This document shows, piece after piece, positions 5,529 to 6,419 of a stretch of 6,419 bases of DNA. This DNA comes from Pseudomonadales bacterium (GTDB taxonomy: Bacteria; Pseudomonadota; Gammaproteobacteria; Pseudomonadales; Azotimanducaceae), in the NCBI GenBank assembly GCA_022448765.1, contig JAKUTI010000156.1:1-6419 (forward strand), in the 5' to 3' direction. Below the pieces are notes generated by a model. The model was not told the DNA's origin, did no database searches, and saw nothing but the letters and a program-made list of their open reading frames with translations. Position numbers and translations under genes: made by a program. Within the stretch, counting starts at the first letter, position 1; the number at the start of each line of letters is the position of its first letter.

Positions 5529-6419
5529 GGTTTGCTCGTGCATCAGATCGACCACTTTATGATTTGGTTACTTGTATTCGACACAAAACAACACTTGCGC
5601 GAGCAGGGAATCGTCTTCTTCGGAATGCCGAGCGGTATCTCAAGCCTCCGACTGTAATGAAAAAATTATTCAGCGATGTGCCTTCAGCGATACGCACAAC
5701 ACATGAATTGTCTGAGCGTCTCAATTACACGATTAAAGATTTGGAATATGGATTTCCCGATTATTCTGTTCCATCTGGTGAAACAGTTGGATCGTTCTTG
5801 TGCAAAATAACTGAAGTTGGAGCACGTGAACGGTATCGTACATATGATGAACGAGTTCGAAAGCAAATTTCCCGTGAATTAGATCTCATTAATAAATTAC
5901 ATCTTGGTGGATATTTTCTCATCGTTTGGGACATTGTGAATTTTTGTCGCCAGCATGGAATCTTAGTGCAAGGACGTGGCTCAGCGGCAAATAGTGCTGT
6001 TTGTTATAGCCTTGGAATTACAGCAGTAGATCCGATTGGGATGGAGTTGCTCTTTGAACGTTTTTTATCTGAAGAACGCGGAGAGTGGCCTGATATTGAT
6101 CTTGATCTTCCAAGTGGCGAACGGCGTGAGCAGGTTATTCAATACATTTATAAGCGCTACGGGAAGTTCGGCGCGGGTATGACTGCCAATGTCATTACAT
6201 ATCGTGGACGAAATGCAGCTCGGGATGTGGGAAAAGTGTTGTCAATCGATCAGGATCAAGTTGATCGATTGGCAAAGATAATGCCCCGCGTTGACCAAGC
6301 GGATTTGCGTAAAAGTTTTACAAAATGCATTGGAAACACAGGCGTTGATCCAAAACAGCAAAACCTCAATTTGTTTGGTGAGTTATGGATGCGACTGCAA
6401 AATTTACCACGTCATCTCG
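5465..6419 (+). CDS. dnaE2: error-prone DNA polymerase III alpha subunit (DnaE2/ImuC type), 5'-truncated, 3' end outside window
   Basis: DnaE2 is a C-family polymerase used in damage-induced translesion synthesis, usually with ImuA/ImuB. Homology starts near 5492 with AYRVSVVATNGVRFA, which lies close to the end of the PHP domain, about residue 220 in E. coli DnaE. Then come DRPLYDLVTCIRHKTTL, NAERYLKPP, GGYFLIVWDIVNFC, the triphosphate-binding GRGSAANSAVCY (from 5972) and PDIDLDLPSGERRE with the catalytic acidic cluster (6092-6106). TANVITYRGRNAARDVGK and LQNLPRHL follow. There is no stop between 5444 and the right edge. The first ATG is 5465, without a ribosome site, and codes for a non-homologous Gly-rich lead (GGGG); about 200 N-terminal residues are missing. 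Codons are A/T-rich, unlike the upstream operon. It may be a transferred or rearranged remnant, or an assembly join; polymerase identity is secure, functionality is not. Confidence 0.88.
   Translation, partial: MACLGGGGGAYRVSVVATNGVRFARASDRPLYDLVTCIRHKTTLARAGNRLLRNAERYLKPPTVMKKLFSDVPSAIRTTHELSERLNYTIKDLEYGFPDYSVPSGETVGSFLCKITEVGARERYRTYDERVRKQISRELDLINKLHLGGYFLIVWDIVNFCRQHGILVQGRGSAANSAVCYSLGITAVDPIGMELLFERFLSEERGEWPDIDLDLPSGERREQVIQYIYKRYGKFGAGMTANVITYRGRNAARDVGKVLSIDQDQVDRLAKIMPRVDQADLRKSFTKCIGNTGVDPKQQNLNLFGELWMRLQNLPRHL

Noticed and set aside
5684..5866. Minus-strand 60-residue frame in the dnaE2 segment
   Set aside because: The plus frame encodes an unambiguous polymerase; the minus frame is coincidental.
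1..6419. CRISPR array, tRNA or rRNA gene, insertion-sequence ends or att sites
   Set aside because: None was found by eye; in particular no inverted terminal repeats or target duplication were seen around the 5444-5500 junction.

Overview
The window looks like the chromosome of a gammaproteobacterium. The gene order dnaX, ybaB, recR, rnd, ycgL, ycgN is typical of that class, and every protein in this block aligns end to end with what I remember of its Escherichia coli relative. GC content is moderate, about 55% in the lines I counted by hand.

Layout. Positions 1-323 hold the 3' end of a vicinal-oxygen-chelate (glyoxalase-like) gene on the plus strand. It converges on a complete minus-strand glycerophosphodiester phosphodiesterase gene (386-1078), with a weak hairpin between them. 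After a 45-bp divergent gap, a tightly packed plus-strand operon runs from 1124 to 5443: dnaX (clamp-loader gamma/tau subunit), ybaB (nucleoid-associated protein), recR (recombination mediator), rnd (RNase D), ycgL and ycgN. Gaps are at most 6 bp and four successive junctions overlap. Several starts are TTG or GTG inside the preceding gene, so translation is probably coupled. The first three genes link replication, chromosome binding and RecFOR repair; RNase D adds RNA 3' processing; ycgL and ycgN are conserved and poorly characterised.

From about 5492 to the window end the sequence changes. It encodes, in an open frame reaching base 6419, the central part of an error-prone DNA polymerase III alpha subunit (DnaE2/ImuC type). 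The coding sequence begins inside the PHP domain, so about the first 200 residues are missing, and it abuts the ycgN stop codon after a GGC-repeat tract. The DNA is also clearly AT-richer. This is either a recombination or transfer junction or a misassembly.

The two observations most worth following are this dnaE2 junction and an A8 tract in dnaX. The tract sits exactly at the domain III/linker boundary and is followed by a UGA in the -1 frame, as expected for production of a short gamma form by programmed slippage. I see no wholly new multi-gene system in this window.
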